Shown here one piece after another: positions 10,015 through 19,639 of a stretch of 64,000 bases of DNA (positions are counted from its first letter, which is position 1; each line of letters begins with the position of its first letter). The position numbers were made by a program, and so were the translations under genes. Origin of the DNA: Beijerinckiaceae bacterium. GTDB lineage: Bacteria; Pseudomonadota; Alphaproteobacteria; Rhizobiales; Beijerinckiaceae. The DNA is taken from contig WSYC01000020.1 in assembly GCA_009773635.1 (NCBI GenBank), positions 1 through 64,000 of the forward strand. The letters are read 5' to 3'. The notes below the pieces were generated by a model. That model made no database searches and had not been told where the DNA came from. It saw only the letters and a program-made list of their open reading frames with translations.

Positions 10015-10195
10015 GTGCTGGCAGGTCTCCCGGCTTGCGGATCACGGGTCGGGGGAAAACCCCAAACCCAGCGGCTCACTACCTTCCCAGCCCGAAAGCC
10101 AGTGGATTAGTGCGCCTTTCCGGTCACGGTCGCGGGGGCGGCTGCGCTTCGGGTCTCCCCTATCGCATTCCCTCTTCGCCTGTCATAGACAGGAA
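10015..10195 (-). promoter_or_regulatory. Cobalamin (AdoCbl) riboswitch leading DUF1636-cobW-cobN-cobGHIJ
   Basis: Minus strand carries B12 box AAGCCGGGAGACCTGCC (10020-10036) plus upstream GCCGCCCCCGCGACCGTGACCGG, CCACTGGC and GGGAAGGTAGTG conserved blocks in canonical order. Confidence 0.92.
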
Positions 10196-10263
10196 CCAAC
10201 ACAGAGCAACCGAAGCGGCAAGCCCGCCGCTTTGTCAAGCCGGACCCGGAGCTGATCTCCACA

Positions 10264-10887
10264 ATGCTGCCCAGCGATCAAGACGCCGACAACAGCCGCC
10301 ATGCCGAGAAAATGGCCAAGAAAAAAGCCGCGCGCGACCGGATCATGGCGCGGAAGGTGGATGGCAAGGGGCTGGTCATCGTCCATACGGGCGCCGGCAA
10401 GGGCAAGTCCTCCTCTGGCTTCGGGATGGTGCTGCGCTGCATTGCCCATGAGATGCCTTGCGCCGTCGTGCAGTTCATCAAGGGCGCCTGGGATACCGGC
10501 GAGCGCCGGCTGATCGAGCAGAATTTCAGCCATCTGTGCCAGTTTCATGCGATGGGCGAGGGGTTTACCTGGGAAACGCAGGACAAGACCCGCGATATCG
10601 CCGCCGCCGCGGCTGGCTGGGAGAAGGCCAAGGCGCTGATCAGGGACCCTGCGATCCAGTTCGTCCTGCTCGATGAGATCAACATCGCGCTGCGCTACGA
10701 GTATCTCGATATCGCCGAGGTCGTCGCCTTCCTGCGCGACGAGAAGCCGCCGCTGACTCATGTCGTGCTCACGGGGCGCAACGCCAAGGAGGAGCTGATC
10801 GAACTGGCGGATCTCGTCACCGAGATGACCCTAGTGAAGCATCCGTTCCGTTCAGGCATCAAGGCCCAGAAGGGTGTGGAGTTCTGA
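10264..10887 (+). CDS. cobO: Cob(I)yrinic acid a,c-diamide adenosyltransferase
   Basis: [29 protein letters not shown]...[12 protein letters not shown]...[22 protein letters not shown]; CobO motifs. Confidence 0.95.
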   Translation: MLPSDQDADNSRHAEKMAKKKAARDRIMARKVDGKGLVIVHTGAGKGKSSSGFGMVLRCIAHEMPCAVVQFIKGAWDTGERRLIEQNFSHLCQFHAMGEGFTWETQDKTRDIAAAAAGWEKAKALIRDPAIQFVLLDEINIALRYEYLDIAEVVAFLRDEKPPLTHVVLTGRNAKEELIELADLVTEMTLVKHPFRSGIKAQKGVEF

Positions 10888-12332
10888 TGAAGGCCTTGAT
10901 GATTCAGGGCACCGGGTCGAATGTGGGCAAGTCCTTACTCGTGGCCGGATTGTGCCGCGCGGCACGGGCCCGAGGCATAAAGGTCCTTCCCTTCAAACCT
11001 CAAAATATGTCCAACAACGCTTTCGCAACCAGAGACGGCGGTGAGATTGGCCGGGCACAGGCGCTTCAGGCGCTGGCATGTGGTGTCGAAGCGCGAACGG
11101 ATATGAACCCGGTGCTGCTCAAACCGGAGACCGAAACTGGTGCGCAGGTGATTGTGCAAGGCCGTCGCATCGCCACGGTGAAGGCACGCGATTATGCGGC
11201 GATGAAACCTTCGCTGTTGGCGCCAGTGCTGGAAAGTTTTCGTAAACTGAAGGCTGAAGCTGACCTGGTGATTGTCGAAGGGGCGGGTAGTCCGGCTGAA
11301 GTCAATCTGCGCAGTGGCGACATTGCCAATATGGGCTTCGCTCACGCCGCCGATGTGCCAGTGGTGCTGGTCGGCGATATCGATCGCGGCGGAGTGATCG
11401 CCCAGATTGTCGGAACGCGAACCGTCATGGAGGCTGAGGATGTGGCGCAGGTCGCCGGCTTCATCATCAACAAGTTTCGGGGCGACCTGACCCTTTTCGA
11501 CGATGGTTACCGGCTTATCGAGGATCGAACCGGCTGGCGCGGGTATGGCACTCTGCCCTATTTTTCTGACGCTTCTCGTCTGCCGGCGGAAGATGCCTTG
11601 GACTTGCCGCACTCAAGCGGTGATGGTCCTTTGCATATCGCCTGCCTTGCCTTCTCGCGCATAGCCAATTTCGATGATCTTGATCCTCTAGTGCAGACGC
11701 CGGGCGTGCGCTTCACAATGGTTCGCGCTGGAGAAACCATTCCCGGCGATTGCACATTGGTGATCCTGCCGGGCAGCAAATCGACGCGAGGCGACCTTGC
11801 CTTTCTCAGGAAGCAGGGGTGGGATATCGACCTTGCCACCCATATCCGTCGCGGTGGGCATGTCCTGGGGATATGCGGCGGCTATCAGATGCTTGGGCGT
11901 GTCATTGCCGATCCGAACGGGCTGGAAGGCCCTGCAGGCGTCACACCCGGGCTTGGCCATCTTGATGTCGAGACGCAAATGAGCGCCGACAAGCGACTGA
12001 CGCGGCAGGTTGGCACCCATTGCGCCACTGGCCAGCACTTCGAGGGGTACGAAATCCATATCGGACGAACCACAGGTGCTGATTGCATTCGTCCCTTTGC
12101 CCGGATGGAAGATGGACCAGATGGAGCTGTGGCGTCAGGTGGCCGGATTGCCGGGAGCTATCTTCATGGCATGTTCACGAATGACGCTTTTCGCGACGCT
12201 TATCTTGGCGGTTTTGGCGCACAAACCCGAACACTGTTCTACGCAGCAGGGGTGGAAGCGACGCTAGATGCGCTCGCTGCGCACATTGAGCATCATCTCG
12301 ATGTGACCGCGCTACTGGCGCTCGCCAGATAA
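10887..12332 (+). CDS. cobQ: Cobyric acid synthase
   Basis: [24 protein letters not shown]...[14 protein letters not shown]...[12 protein letters not shown]...; CobQ motifs. Confidence 0.95.
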   Translation: MKALMIQGTGSNVGKSLLVAGLCRAARARGIKVLPFKPQNMSNNAFATRDGGEIGRAQALQALACGVEARTDMNPVLLKPETETGAQVIVQGRRIATVKARDYAAMKPSLLAPVLESFRKLKAEADLVIVEGAGSPAEVNLRSGDIANMGFAHAADVPVVLVGDIDRGGVIAQIVGTRTVMEAEDVAQVAGFIINKFRGDLTLFDDGYRLIEDRTGWRGYGTLPYFSDASRLPAEDALDLPHSSGDGPLHIACLAFSRIANFDDLDPLVQTPGVRFTMVRAGETIPGDCTLVILPGSKSTRGDLAFLRKQGWDIDLATHIRRGGHVLGICGGYQMLGRVIADPNGLEGPAGVTPGLGHLDVETQMSADKRLTRQVGTHCATGQHFEGYEIHIGRTTGADCIRPFARMEDGPDGAVASGGRIAGSYLHGMFTNDAFRDAYLGGFGAQTRTLFYAAGVEATLDALAAHIEHHLDVTALLALAR

Positions 12333-12333
12333 T

Positions 12334-13011
12334 TTATCGCTCTTCCCACACCGTCGGGGTGTTCTCCTGCCAGCCTGTCCGGTGCAGAAGCGGCGTATCG
12401 TCGTGGGTTTCTGGCCAGCCTAGGCAAAGGTAGGCCGAGAAGCGCCAGCCTTCCGGCACCTGGAGAAGGTGTTCCATGTGGCGCGGATCGAGAATCGAGA
12501 CCATCCCGAGGCCGAGGTTTTCTGCCCGTGCCGCAAGCCAGAGCGTATGGATCGCCATCGCGGTGGATTGATGCAGGGTTTCCGGCATGGTGCATCGCCC
12601 AAGCCGATGGCCAGCTTCAGGATCTTCCAGCATGAAAATGGCGAGTTGCTCCGGTGCGCGGTCCAGCCCCGCAAGTTTGAGGCGGGCATAGACCTCAGCA
12701 TGTTCTGGATCATATCCAGCGGCTGCGACCCGGTTTTCCTGTTCGAAAAGCGCGCGGACCGCTGCGCGCAGAGTGGCGGATTTCACCGAGAGAACGCGCC
12801 ATGGCCGGGCATTGCCGACCGAAGGCGCAAGGGCCATCATGGTCCGCAATCGCACCAGAAGGGCCTCGGGTACTGGATCAGGGCGGAAATGACGGACATC
12901 CCGCCGCCAGCGCAGCAGGGTTTCAAGTCGCGCGGCATCCTCCGGGGAAAAATTCACGATTCCCCCCGCGGCGGTGAAACCGGTTTCAATGCCTCCGCCA
13001 GGCGTGTCCAT
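12334..13011 (-). CDS. bluB: 5,6-dimethylbenzimidazole synthase
   Basis: LLRWRRDVRHFRPDPVPE...APSVGNARPWRVLSV...GLGMVSILDP; BluB nitroreductase-like motifs. Confidence 0.92.
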   Translation of the reverse strand: MDTPGGGIETGFTAAGGIVNFSPEDAARLETLLRWRRDVRHFRPDPVPEALLVRLRTMMALAPSVGNARPWRVLSVKSATLRAAVRALFEQENRVAAAGYDPEHAEVYARLKLAGLDRAPEQLAIFMLEDPEAGHRLGRCTMPETLHQSTAMAIHTLWLAARAENLGLGMVSILDPRHMEHLLQVPEGWRFSAYLCLGWPETHDDTPLLHRTGWQENTPTVWEER

Positions 13012-13940
13012 TCAGGTGCGCAGCCAGGTATTCCAAGGCGTATCCAGTGCCGGGAAAAGGGGAAAATCCGGCTCCAGATATGATGTCGGGCCAGCGCCTC
13101 CTGCGCGGTGATCGCATCGGGCACGGCAAAAAGCCTGAACAAGGATGTCCCGCCGACGCATTGCCAGCCTGCTGCTAGGGCCAGTGCATCGAGCAGATCC
13201 GCTTCCAGTGCAAGGCGCGCGCGGGTGGCTTCCTGCCAGTTGGTATCGCTGAGGGCCGCGGTCCCGATCTCGATCGCCGGCCCGGACACTGGCCAGGGGC
13301 CAGCAAGCTCGCGGAGCGAAGCGATGATCTCCGGCGAGCCGAGCGCGAAGCCAAGTCGAAGCCCGGCCAGACCATAGAATTTGCCGAAAGATCGCAGGAT
13401 GATCAGGTTCTTCCGCCCGGCCTGCGGGGCGAGCGACACCTCCGGCGTTGCATCCGCGAAGCTTTCATCCACGATCAGCAGGCCGACATCATGGCTGAGA
13501 TCAAGCAACGTCGGGAGCGAAAGGGTCCGGCCATCGGGATTGTTGGGATTGACGACAACCGCGAGATCAGCCCCGCGCAGTGCTTCAGGCGTTGCGACCG
13601 GTTCAACAGTCCAGCCCGCTGCAGCGAGGCTTGCAGCATGTTCATTGTAGGTCGGCGAGAGAACCCTTGCACATCCCGGCAGAATAAGGCGTGGCAGGAG
13701 CTGGATGGCGGCCTGCGCTCCCGGCAAGGGCGCGATATCCGCTTCGCTTGCATAGCAGCGCAAGGCAGCAGCCATGAGCCTGCCGATCTCGGTTTGTGTG
13801 GGAAGTCCCGTCCAAGTAGTCGAGGAAATCGCTGGCACGGGATAGGGGATTGGGTTGATCCCGGTCGAAAGATCGATCCAGGAACCGGCACCAAATCGCG
13901 CAACGGCCATGTCGAGGTTTCCGCCATGATCGCGCATCAT
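12954..13940 (-). CDS. cobC: Threonine-phosphate decarboxylase / cobalamin aminotransferase-fold protein CobC
   Basis: DLSTGINPIPYPVP...VVNPNNPDGRTL...LLIVDESFADATPE...ILRSFGKFYGLAGLRLGFA; class I/II PLP fold. Confidence 0.9.
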   Translation of the reverse strand: MMRDHGGNLDMAVARFGAGSWIDLSTGINPIPYPVPAISSTTWTGLPTQTEIGRLMAAALRCYASEADIAPLPGAQAAIQLLPRLILPGCARVLSPTYNEHAASLAAAGWTVEPVATPEALRGADLAVVVNPNNPDGRTLSLPTLLDLSHDVGLLIVDESFADATPEVSLAPQAGRKNLIILRSFGKFYGLAGLRLGFALGSPEIIASLRELAGPWPVSGPAIEIGTAALSDTNWQEATRARLALEADLLDALALAAGWQCVGGTSLFRLFAVPDAITAQEALARHHIWSRIFPFSRHWIRLGIPGCAPEWTRLAEALKPVSPPRGES

Positions 13941-14884
13941 TGCACCGCGAACGCCAAAGTGCCGAGGGCGACCGCGAGGAGCAGGATCACCCGGCGATAG
14001 AGGGCAAGACCGGCAAGGATATCAGCGGCTGCCGGGTCGCGCTTGCAGGCATTGACCCACGGCTCGTCCGACACCGCACCCTCGTAGGCGCGCGGGCCGG
14101 AAAGCCGCACCCCTAGAGCGCCTGCCATCGCCGCTTCCGGCCAGCCAGCATTCGGGGAGCGATGATGGTCGGCATCGCGCCAAGCCGTTGCGATTGCCGC
14201 GACCGGGCGCGAAGAGGCGAGGGCGAAGAGAAGAGCAGTCAATCGCGCTGGAACGAGGTTGACGAGATCATCGAACCGGGCCGAGGCCCAGCCGAACGCC
14301 GAGAATCGCTCCGTGCGATGGCCGATCATGGAATCGAGCGTGTTGATCGCCTTGTAGGCGGCCAGCCCCGGCAACCCGAGCAGCGCGCCCCAGAACAGCG
14401 GGGCGACGATCCCGTCCGAGGTGTTTTCCGCGAGGCTCTCGATGGCTGCGCGGCTCACGCCTGCTGCATCCAGAAGATCCGGATCGCGCCCGACGATCTT
14501 GGAAACCTCGATCCGTGCACCGGCCAGATCACCCGCGTCCAGCGGCACCGCGATCGCCCTGACATGCTGATGCAGGGATCGCGCGGCAATGAGCGGCCAG
14601 CCCGTGATCCCTGCGATGAGCATCGCGGGAGTGCCGGCCGGAAGGCTCCGCTCCAGCATGAGTGCGAGGAGGGCGGCAGTGCCCGCCACGAGGACCAGCA
14701 CGAGAACCCCGGCGAGGCGACGCTTGAGCGCCGGCCATGTACCCCGGTTGAGTTTTCCCTCCAGAAACAGGATCTGGCGCCCGATCCACGTCACGGGGTG
14801 CCCGATGCGCCGGAACAGGCCGTCCGGCCAGCCGACAGCAAGATCAATTCCCAGAGCGACGAGCATGACAACCGGCAAATTCAT
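13937..14884 (-). CDS. cobD: Adenosylcobinamide-phosphate synthase CobD/CbiB
   Basis: DLAVGWPDGLFRRIGHPVTWIGR...SLAENTSDGIVAPLFWGALLGLPGLAAYKAINTLDSMIGHR; CbiB motifs. Confidence 0.93.
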   Translation of the reverse strand: MNLPVVMLVALGIDLAVGWPDGLFRRIGHPVTWIGRQILFLEGKLNRGTWPALKRRLAGVLVLVLVAGTAALLALMLERSLPAGTPAMLIAGITGWPLIAARSLHQHVRAIAVPLDAGDLAGARIEVSKIVGRDPDLLDAAGVSRAAIESLAENTSDGIVAPLFWGALLGLPGLAAYKAINTLDSMIGHRTERFSAFGWASARFDDLVNLVPARLTALLFALASSRPVAAIATAWRDADHHRSPNAGWPEAAMAGALGVRLSGPRAYEGAVSDEPWVNACKRDPAAADILAGLALYRRVILLLAVALGTLAFAVQ

Positions 14885-15012
14885 GGCACCCCTATGCCCC
14901 AGTAGAACTGCGAGGGAAAGGAGGGAAAGAGCCTGACTTAATGTTGATGCGCTTCAGGTCGGATGTTTCTTCCTCTCACAAGTCCGCGCATCTTCGGGGT
15001 TCATGCTGTCAA

Positions 15013-16230
15013 TCAGGATGGCGCATGGACATGGCATGTCATGGGCATGCTTCCGGCGTGCCGGAATGTCAGCACCAGATCGACCGTGCTTCCGGGATCG
15101 GGCACATCGGGGATATCGAGCAGCATCAGATGCAGACGGCCGGGCTGGAGGCGAATGGTGCTTCCCGCCGCGAGAGGCAGGGGCAGGCCCTCGCCTGCAA
15201 GAATATCGTCATGGCCTCCGGCGGCGTGGATGGCGATGCGCGCCGAGAAGCAGCACTCGATCGCCAACAGCATGTCGTCGAACGTGCCAAGATTAGTAAT
15301 CTCCATGAACCCGGCCAGTGCATTGTCTTCCACCATCGCCTTGCGGACGAAAGCCTGCCGGATGCGGATCGCGCCGGCTTCCGCCGCTGCTAACGGCAGA
15401 TCGGGCTCGACAAGCGCACCATCTGTCTTCTTCAGCCGCTCGCCGGGCTGGAAAGCCCAGGGCGAGACGGGTTCTCCGCCCTGTGCGAGATGCCTGTCAG
15501 CGATGCCTTCGAGGGCTTCCGGCGTCAGGTTTCCATACCAGATGTTATCGGGCTGGATGCCGACGAGCGGCGCGAAATTGCACGGTCCCTGACAGTTGGT
15601 GGTGAGACAGAGAACCTCGTTCTCTTGGAGATCATCGGGTTTATGCGGGCCGAAACGCCGGCGGAGCTGGTCATAGATCACGGCAGCGCCGGCTTGCGCG
15701 CAGCGCGGCCCGAGGCAGACCAGCGCCACACGCGAGACATCGGGAATGCGCGAGGCGCCGGCCTTTATCTTCAGCGGCTTGATCGCCTCGCGGACATCGG
15801 TGCCAAGCCGGGCGCGCTCGATCACGGCACGCACCGGGGAAAGCTGGTCTGCTATCCCGTCGAGCGGATCGGCGAGAACGACACGCATTGCGCCAGCTTC
15901 CTCCGCGCTCCAGCGGCTGAGCCAGCGCCCGATCCAGCCCTTGAGATTACGGTCGAACGGAATGATCACGGGGACGACGACAACAGAGCGCACGCCCTCA
16001 TCGCGCAGGTGGAGCAGCACCACTGAAAGCGCGGGATCGGAGAGTTCCGCGAAGGCGATTTCACTCCGTTCCGCGAGGCCCTCATTGACAAGCGCTACCC
16101 CAATCTCGTCAAGCGTCCGCCGCTGTTCGCCGAGCGGCATGCCCCGCCCCAGCAGGACGGCAACCTCGAAAGCGGGCGATGGCGGCGCGGTATTAGCCAT
16201 TTCTCCCGGAGTGATCTCGTTCATGCTCAT
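15013..16230 (-). CDS. Three-domain fusion: CbiX/SirB-like (catalytic His not conserved) + thioredoxin-fold [2Fe-2S] ferredoxin + PCuAC-like domain
   Basis: One 405-aa ORF. N-term VAVLLGRGMPLGEQRRTLDEIG...VVVVPVIIPFDRNLKGWIGRW resembles CbiX; middle LVCLGPRCAQAGA...LCLTTNCQGPCNFAPLVG; C-term LAGFMEITNLG...IAIHAAGG...LAAGSTIRLQPGRLHLMLLDI resembles PCuAC. Confidence 0.72.
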   Translation of the reverse strand: MSMNEITPGEMANTAPPSPAFEVAVLLGRGMPLGEQRRTLDEIGVALVNEGLAERSEIAFAELSDPALSVVLLHLRDEGVRSVVVVPVIIPFDRNLKGWIGRWLSRWSAEEAGAMRVVLADPLDGIADQLSPVRAVIERARLGTDVREAIKPLKIKAGASRIPDVSRVALVCLGPRCAQAGAAVIYDQLRRRFGPHKPDDLQENEVLCLTTNCQGPCNFAPLVGIQPDNIWYGNLTPEALEGIADRHLAQGGEPVSPWAFQPGERLKKTDGALVEPDLPLAAAEAGAIRIRQAFVRKAMVEDNALAGFMEITNLGTFDDMLLAIECCFSARIAIHAAGGHDDILAGEGLPLPLAAGSTIRLQPGRLHLMLLDIPDVPDPGSTVDLVLTFRHAGSMPMTCHVHAPS

Positions 16231-17009
16231 CGCTTCTCTCCGGAGTGTCGGGCATGCATCGGCACGATGACCGGCATCGCCTGTCCCTGTTGATCGGGAA
16301 TCGCGAACTGGCGCATCGCAACCCCGTAGAGCCGCGTGAGGTTCGCCTCGCTCATGATGGTGTCGACCGGACCGGAAAGCGCCGCCTCGTTCTTCATCAT
16401 CAGCAACGCATCATCGGCGGCGGCCAGCGCGTGATTGGGGTCGTGCGTGGTGAAGAGGATCGTCATTTCGCGCGCCTGCCGGAGATCATTCAGGAGGTAG
16501 AGGAGCCGGCCCTGATTGCCAAGATCAAGCGCCGAGGCCGGCTCATCGAGCACCAGCACGTCCGATCCGGTTGCGAGCGCACGGGCGATCAACCCCATCT
16601 GCCGCTCGCCGCCCGAAAGCCGCGCAAAGGGTTCACCGGCCAGATGGCGGATCCCGACGCGCTCGATCGCGGCATCGGCGGCGCGGTAATCCTCCGGTGA
16701 GGGCTGGCCGAAAAGGCCGACCCGGGCGCAGCGCCCCATCACCACCATCTCGCGCAGGGCGTGGGGCGCGGGGATCGTGAGGAGTTGCGGCACGTATCCG
16801 AGTCGGTTCGGGGCTGTCCGCTCTCCCTCAGTGAGGGGAAGAAATCCGAGGATCGCATGGAGGGCTGTCGTCTTGCCGCGCCCGTTCGGGCCGAGAATGG
16901 CAAGCGTCGCGCCATGCTCGACCGCAAGGTCCAATCCGCGGAAAATCCAGCGGGAGCCGAAGCGCATGCCGGCGCGGTTAAGGGCGATCTTCATGGGGGT
17001 GATCTTCAT
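16227..17009 (-). CDS. FepC/BtuD-type ABC transporter ATPase
   Basis: AILGPNGRGKTTALHAILG, ARLSGGERQMGLIARAL, DVLVLDEPASALD. Confidence 0.92.
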   Translation of the reverse strand: MKITPMKIALNRAGMRFGSRWIFRGLDLAVEHGATLAILGPNGRGKTTALHAILGFLPLTEGERTAPNRLGYVPQLLTIPAPHALREMVVMGRCARVGLFGQPSPEDYRAADAAIERVGIRHLAGEPFARLSGGERQMGLIARALATGSDVLVLDEPASALDLGNQGRLLYLLNDLRQAREMTILFTTHDPNHALAAADDALLMMKNEAALSGPVDTIMSEANLTRLYGVAMRQFAIPDQQGQAMPVIVPMHARHSGEKR

Positions 17010-18052
17010 GCCTCGCGCTCCCGGAAATGCCGGCGCAGCAACAGCGCAAAGATCGGTGCGCCGACAATCGCCGTCAGCACGCCGAGCGGGATTTCCGCCG
17101 TTGTCGCGGTGCGAGCGATGGTGTCGGTCACCACCAGGAAGCTCGCGCCGATAAGTGCGGTGACGGGCAGCGCGACGCGCTGGTCCGGTCCGACGATGAG
17201 GCGGCTGATATGCGGGATGATCAGCCCGACCCAGCCGATGATGCCGCTGACCGCGACACTCGACGCCACCACGATTGCTACGAGGCCGAAGACGAGCCAG
17301 CGTTCCCGTTCGGGGTGCGCGCCAAGGCTGCGGGCCTCGTTCTCGTCAAGCGAGAGGATATTGAGGCGAAAGCGCAGGGCCAGCAGCACCGACGAGCCGG
17401 TGACAAGGCCCGGCGCGGCAAGCCCTGCCTGCTCCCAGGTGGCGCTGGCGAAACTGCCCATCAGCCAGTAGACGATCGCGGGCAGCGAGCCGTTGGGATC
17501 AGCAACGAACTGGATCAGCGAGACCAGCGCGGAAAACAGCGACCCGACAACAAGCCCGCCGAGCAGGACGGTGACGGTCTCCGTCCGGCCGTCAATCCGC
17601 GCAATCCAGCCGACCAGCACGAGCGCACCAAGACCGCAGGCGAAGGAAAGGCCGAGTAGCCCCACGCCTGATATCCCGAGGAAAATCGCCAGCGCCCCGC
17701 CAAAGGCGGCGCCGGGAGAAATCCCGAGAATCTGCGGCGCCACGAGCGGATTACGGAATACGCATTGCAGCGCCCCGCCACAAATCGCCAGCCCCGCGCC
17801 CGCAAGGATCGCCAGCACAAGGCGCGGCAGACGTACCAGCAGCAGGATACGCGCATCCACAGCCAGCGGCGCGGCGGGATCGGTGATGGCCTGGCCGAGA
17901 ATGGCGATCACGCGCGAGGGAGCAATCGGGAATTGCCCGACGCCGAGCCCGACAAGGCTCGCGGCCACCAGGAAGGCGACGAGAAGCGTGGTCGTCGCGA
18001 CACGCCGGGATTGCCGGCTTCCTGCCGCGACGAGGGCATCAGCGAGAGCCAT
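17006..18052 (-). CDS. FecCD/BtuC-type ABC transporter permease
   Basis: RLPRLVLAILAGAGLAICGGALQCVFRNPLVAPQILGISPGAAFGGALAI; GIIGWVGLIIPHISRLIVGPDQR. Confidence 0.93.
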   Translation of the reverse strand: MALADALVAAGSRQSRRVATTTLLVAFLVAASLVGLGVGQFPIAPSRVIAILGQAITDPAAPLAVDARILLLVRLPRLVLAILAGAGLAICGGALQCVFRNPLVAPQILGISPGAAFGGALAIFLGISGVGLLGLSFACGLGALVLVGWIARIDGRTETVTVLLGGLVVGSLFSALVSLIQFVADPNGSLPAIVYWLMGSFASATWEQAGLAAPGLVTGSSVLLALRFRLNILSLDENEARSLGAHPERERWLVFGLVAIVVASSVAVSGIIGWVGLIIPHISRLIVGPDQRVALPVTALIGASFLVVTDTIARTATTAEIPLGVLTAIVGAPIFALLLRRHFREREA

Positions 18053-18053
18053 C

Positions 18054-19166
18054 CTAGCGGCTCCGCAGCGCGTCGTATCCGGCAGCGGAAGCGTGGATCG
18101 GCAAGCGCAGGATGCCATCGATCTCCGTGTCCTTCAGCTCATAGGCGTAAAGTTCCCGGAATCGCATCCGGATCTCCCCGCGCAGGTCGAAGGCGAAAAC
18201 CTTCGGATGAAGCAGGTTCGCGAGCCACATCCAGGTCAGCGGTGATTCCTGGTTGGGCGGGTCCCAGCGATAGCCGCCAAGCGGATATTTGTAGACGCGT
18301 TTCGTGCGCGCCGCCGCCGTCTGCGACAGGATGGGGTCCTTGTAGATAAACTCCGGGGTCAATTCCTCCTCAAAACCGTTGAGGAAAATCACCTCCGGGT
18401 CCCAGGCCGCGATCCGCTCGCGGTTCACCGGCATGACATCGTTGAGCGCGGCGGCGACATTCTCGCCACCGGCCAGCGTGATCGAGGCATCCTCATAGCT
18501 GCCGCGCCCGGAGGCCGCCATCGCCGTCATCGCGCGCGAAAGATGCAGCACGCGCGGTTTTTGCGCGGGTGGAATGGCCCGCACCTTGGCACCGATCTCG
18601 GCCTCGACGCTTCTGCGCCACGCGATATTGGCAGCCGCGCGTTCGGGTTTGCCGATGGCGGTCGCGGCCAGCGTGATGTAGCGGCGCGCGTAATCCTCGG
18701 TACCATAGAGGATCAGCATGGTGTTCAACCCGGCATTGGTCAGCGGCTTGACGATATCGTCGCCGCGCCCGCCCCACTGGATGACGAGATCGGGCCGCGC
18801 GGCAGCCAGCGCCTCGACATTCGGCATGAAGTTCTGGCCCGCGATATCCGCGCGGATATCGGCGGTTTCGGGGAAGATCTTGCCCAGAATGCCCTCAAGC
18901 ATCGCGGTCTTGGCGATCCTGTTCATGCCGGCGAGGCTCTTCGTGCCCTGACCCATCGCAATGAGGATCGAGGCCATCGGGATCGGGATGGCGGCAACGC
19001 GTTCGGCCGGCTTTTCGAGGGTGACGGTGCGCCCTTCAAGGTCGGTCATCACGATCGGCTCGGCCCGCACTAAGGCAAGCGGCACGGTGAGGAGGGCGGC
19101 AAAGGCGAGAAGCGCGGCGCAAGGCCGGATCGCAGGACGGCGAAATATATGGCAACGAAATATCAT
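18054..19166 (-). CDS. FecB/BtuF-type ABC transporter substrate-binding protein
   Basis: Signal peptide; VTLEKPAERVAAIPIPMASILIAMGQGTKSLAGM...YKYPLGGYRWDPPNQESPLTWMWLANLLHP. Confidence 0.88.
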   Translation of the reverse strand: MIFRCHIFRRPAIRPCAALLAFAALLTVPLALVRAEPIVMTDLEGRTVTLEKPAERVAAIPIPMASILIAMGQGTKSLAGMNRIAKTAMLEGILGKIFPETADIRADIAGQNFMPNVEALAAARPDLVIQWGGRGDDIVKPLTNAGLNTMLILYGTEDYARRYITLAATAIGKPERAAANIAWRRSVEAEIGAKVRAIPPAQKPRVLHLSRAMTAMAASGRGSYEDASITLAGGENVAAALNDVMPVNRERIAAWDPEVIFLNGFEEELTPEFIYKDPILSQTAAARTKRVYKYPLGGYRWDPPNQESPLTWMWLANLLHPKVFAFDLRGEIRMRFRELYAYELKDTEIDGILRLPIHASAAGYDALRSR

Positions 19167-19299
19167 GGGGTTCTCCCGTGGCGGCGCGGTGCGCGATGAC
19201 AATCAACCCCCGGACGCCCCGGTTTCCCGATGCGCCGACGATCATGACAATCACCTCTGCGGACAGCCGCCCCATGACGCGCCCCGCGCCTCGGGTGGG

Positions 19300-19464
19300 T
19301 GACAGACCACGGCAGGTCTCCTGGCTTGCGGGTCGTGGCCTGTGCTCCGCCTTCCCAACACCGGAATAACGGCATCAGTGGCTTGATGGAGGAGGCTCGC
19401 CGCTTACAGTTGCGGGGGCAGCCACAGCATTCACCCGGAACCAGGTGGCACTGCGTTCCCTTTT
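19300..19464 (-). promoter_or_regulatory. Cobalamin (AdoCbl) riboswitch leading the ABC importer / fusion-protein operon
   Basis: Minus strand: GGCTGCCCCCGCAACTGTAAGCGG, GCCACTGATGCCG, TGGGAAGGCGGAGC, then B12 box AAGCCAGGAGACCTGCC (19311-19327). Confidence 0.95.
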
Positions 19465-19639
19465 AAGTTCATTCGGCCTTGCGACCTCCGGGACACCGTC
19501 GTCGGGGCGATGCTAGGCACTGCCGTGGGGAAAGGCAACGTAGTTCTTTCCCGGTCGGTGAGGGGGATACTGCACTGATGCAGGATCCGGAAGTGAGCAG
19601 CAGCAACCGGGCGGCTCGACGAGCGTTGCCGACGCATGG

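Noticed and set aside
10264-10887. Riboswitch at 10015-10195 as regulator of cobO
   Set aside because: The B12 box and core order read on the minus strand, so the element leads DUF1636-cobW-cobN, not cobO (+).
1-15013. Claim of a complete de novo B12 pathway
   Set aside because: cobA, cobF, cobM, cobB, cobS/cobT, cobP, cobU and cobV are not visible in the window; some may lie outside.
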